DNA of 64,000 nt from Cristatella mucedo (Eukaryota; Bryozoa; Phylactolaemata; Cristatellidae): positions 122,001 through 186,000 of the forward strand of contig WPIO01000204.1 of the NCBI GenBank assembly GCA_009760855.2, read 5' to 3'. How positions within the stretch are numbered: position 1 is the stretch's first letter; every line of letters begins with the position of its first letter. Under the pieces are notes generated by a model that worked only from the letters and a program-made list of their open reading frames with translations, searched no databases and was not told the DNA's origin. Shown in pieces: positions 63,819-64,000 of this stretch. The position numbers and the translations under genes were made by a program.

Positions 63819-64000
63819 TGTGCACGTAGTCTTTGTTCTATTTCCAAAATCTTTTTATTTAGGAAATGTGCAACACAATAGGTGTCATGAGGATAGGAAA
63901 GTAGTCCAAAGTATCTGACCTAGTCTAGACCGACCGGAAAATGTGCATTCAGTGGATACACCTGCCTTCACCTGAATGTGCCTTGTGATCACCCCTAAAC

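Overview
This is a eukaryotic window, most likely from the nuclear genome of an invertebrate animal. It has one recognisable host gene with canonical GT-AG introns, whose protein reads closest to animal DDX47. The rest is dominated by animal-type L2/CR1 LINE fragments, tRNA-derived SINEs, LTR-element relics, microsatellites and large tandem repeats. No bacterial operons, rRNA genes or CRISPR arrays are present. A short TTTAGGG tract and a degenerate CCCTAAA-like tract mean the lineage should not be pressed further than this.

Left third (1-23 kb): ten coding exons of a DEAD-box RNA helicase, DDX47 (yeast Rrp3), lie on the + strand from 6569 to 22978. They join in phase to 426 residues running from the Q motif to a lysine-rich C terminus and stop codon. 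Only the first coding exon (about 25-30 residues) was not found. The first visible intron is 6 kb and, like the upstream flank, is packed with 5'-truncated LINE copies and SINEs, several nested in one another.

Middle (23-49 kb): a degenerate tandem array of about 165 bp units (24.4-25.6 kb). A solo LTR (26.0 kb) matches the LTRs of a decayed Ty3/Gypsy-like element (29.9-31.7 kb), which sits inside an older repeat called R here. A 2-3 kb duplicated segment called S (copy S1, 32.6-35.9 kb) is followed by tandem R units (37.7-42.1 kb). A second LTR-like element lies at 42.35-43.75 kb. A mostly unique AT-rich stretch (43.8-48.1 kb) holds two phase-compatible exon-like blocks of an unidentified gene.

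Right (49-64 kb): copy S2 (49.7-51.9 kb) is followed by R units on the + strand (52.8-57.5 kb). These meet R units in the opposite orientation (57.5-62.5 kb), and an inverted partial copy S3 (62.6-63.1 kb) closes the structure. The layout S2-R>><<R-S3 is a palindrome of roughly 13 kb centred near 57.5 kb. The right arm is an array of about 0.93 kb units. This S+R composite, resembling a foldback element or an inverted satellite domain, is the most unusual thing in the window.

All alignments were made by eye. Repeat boundaries are approximate to tens of bases.
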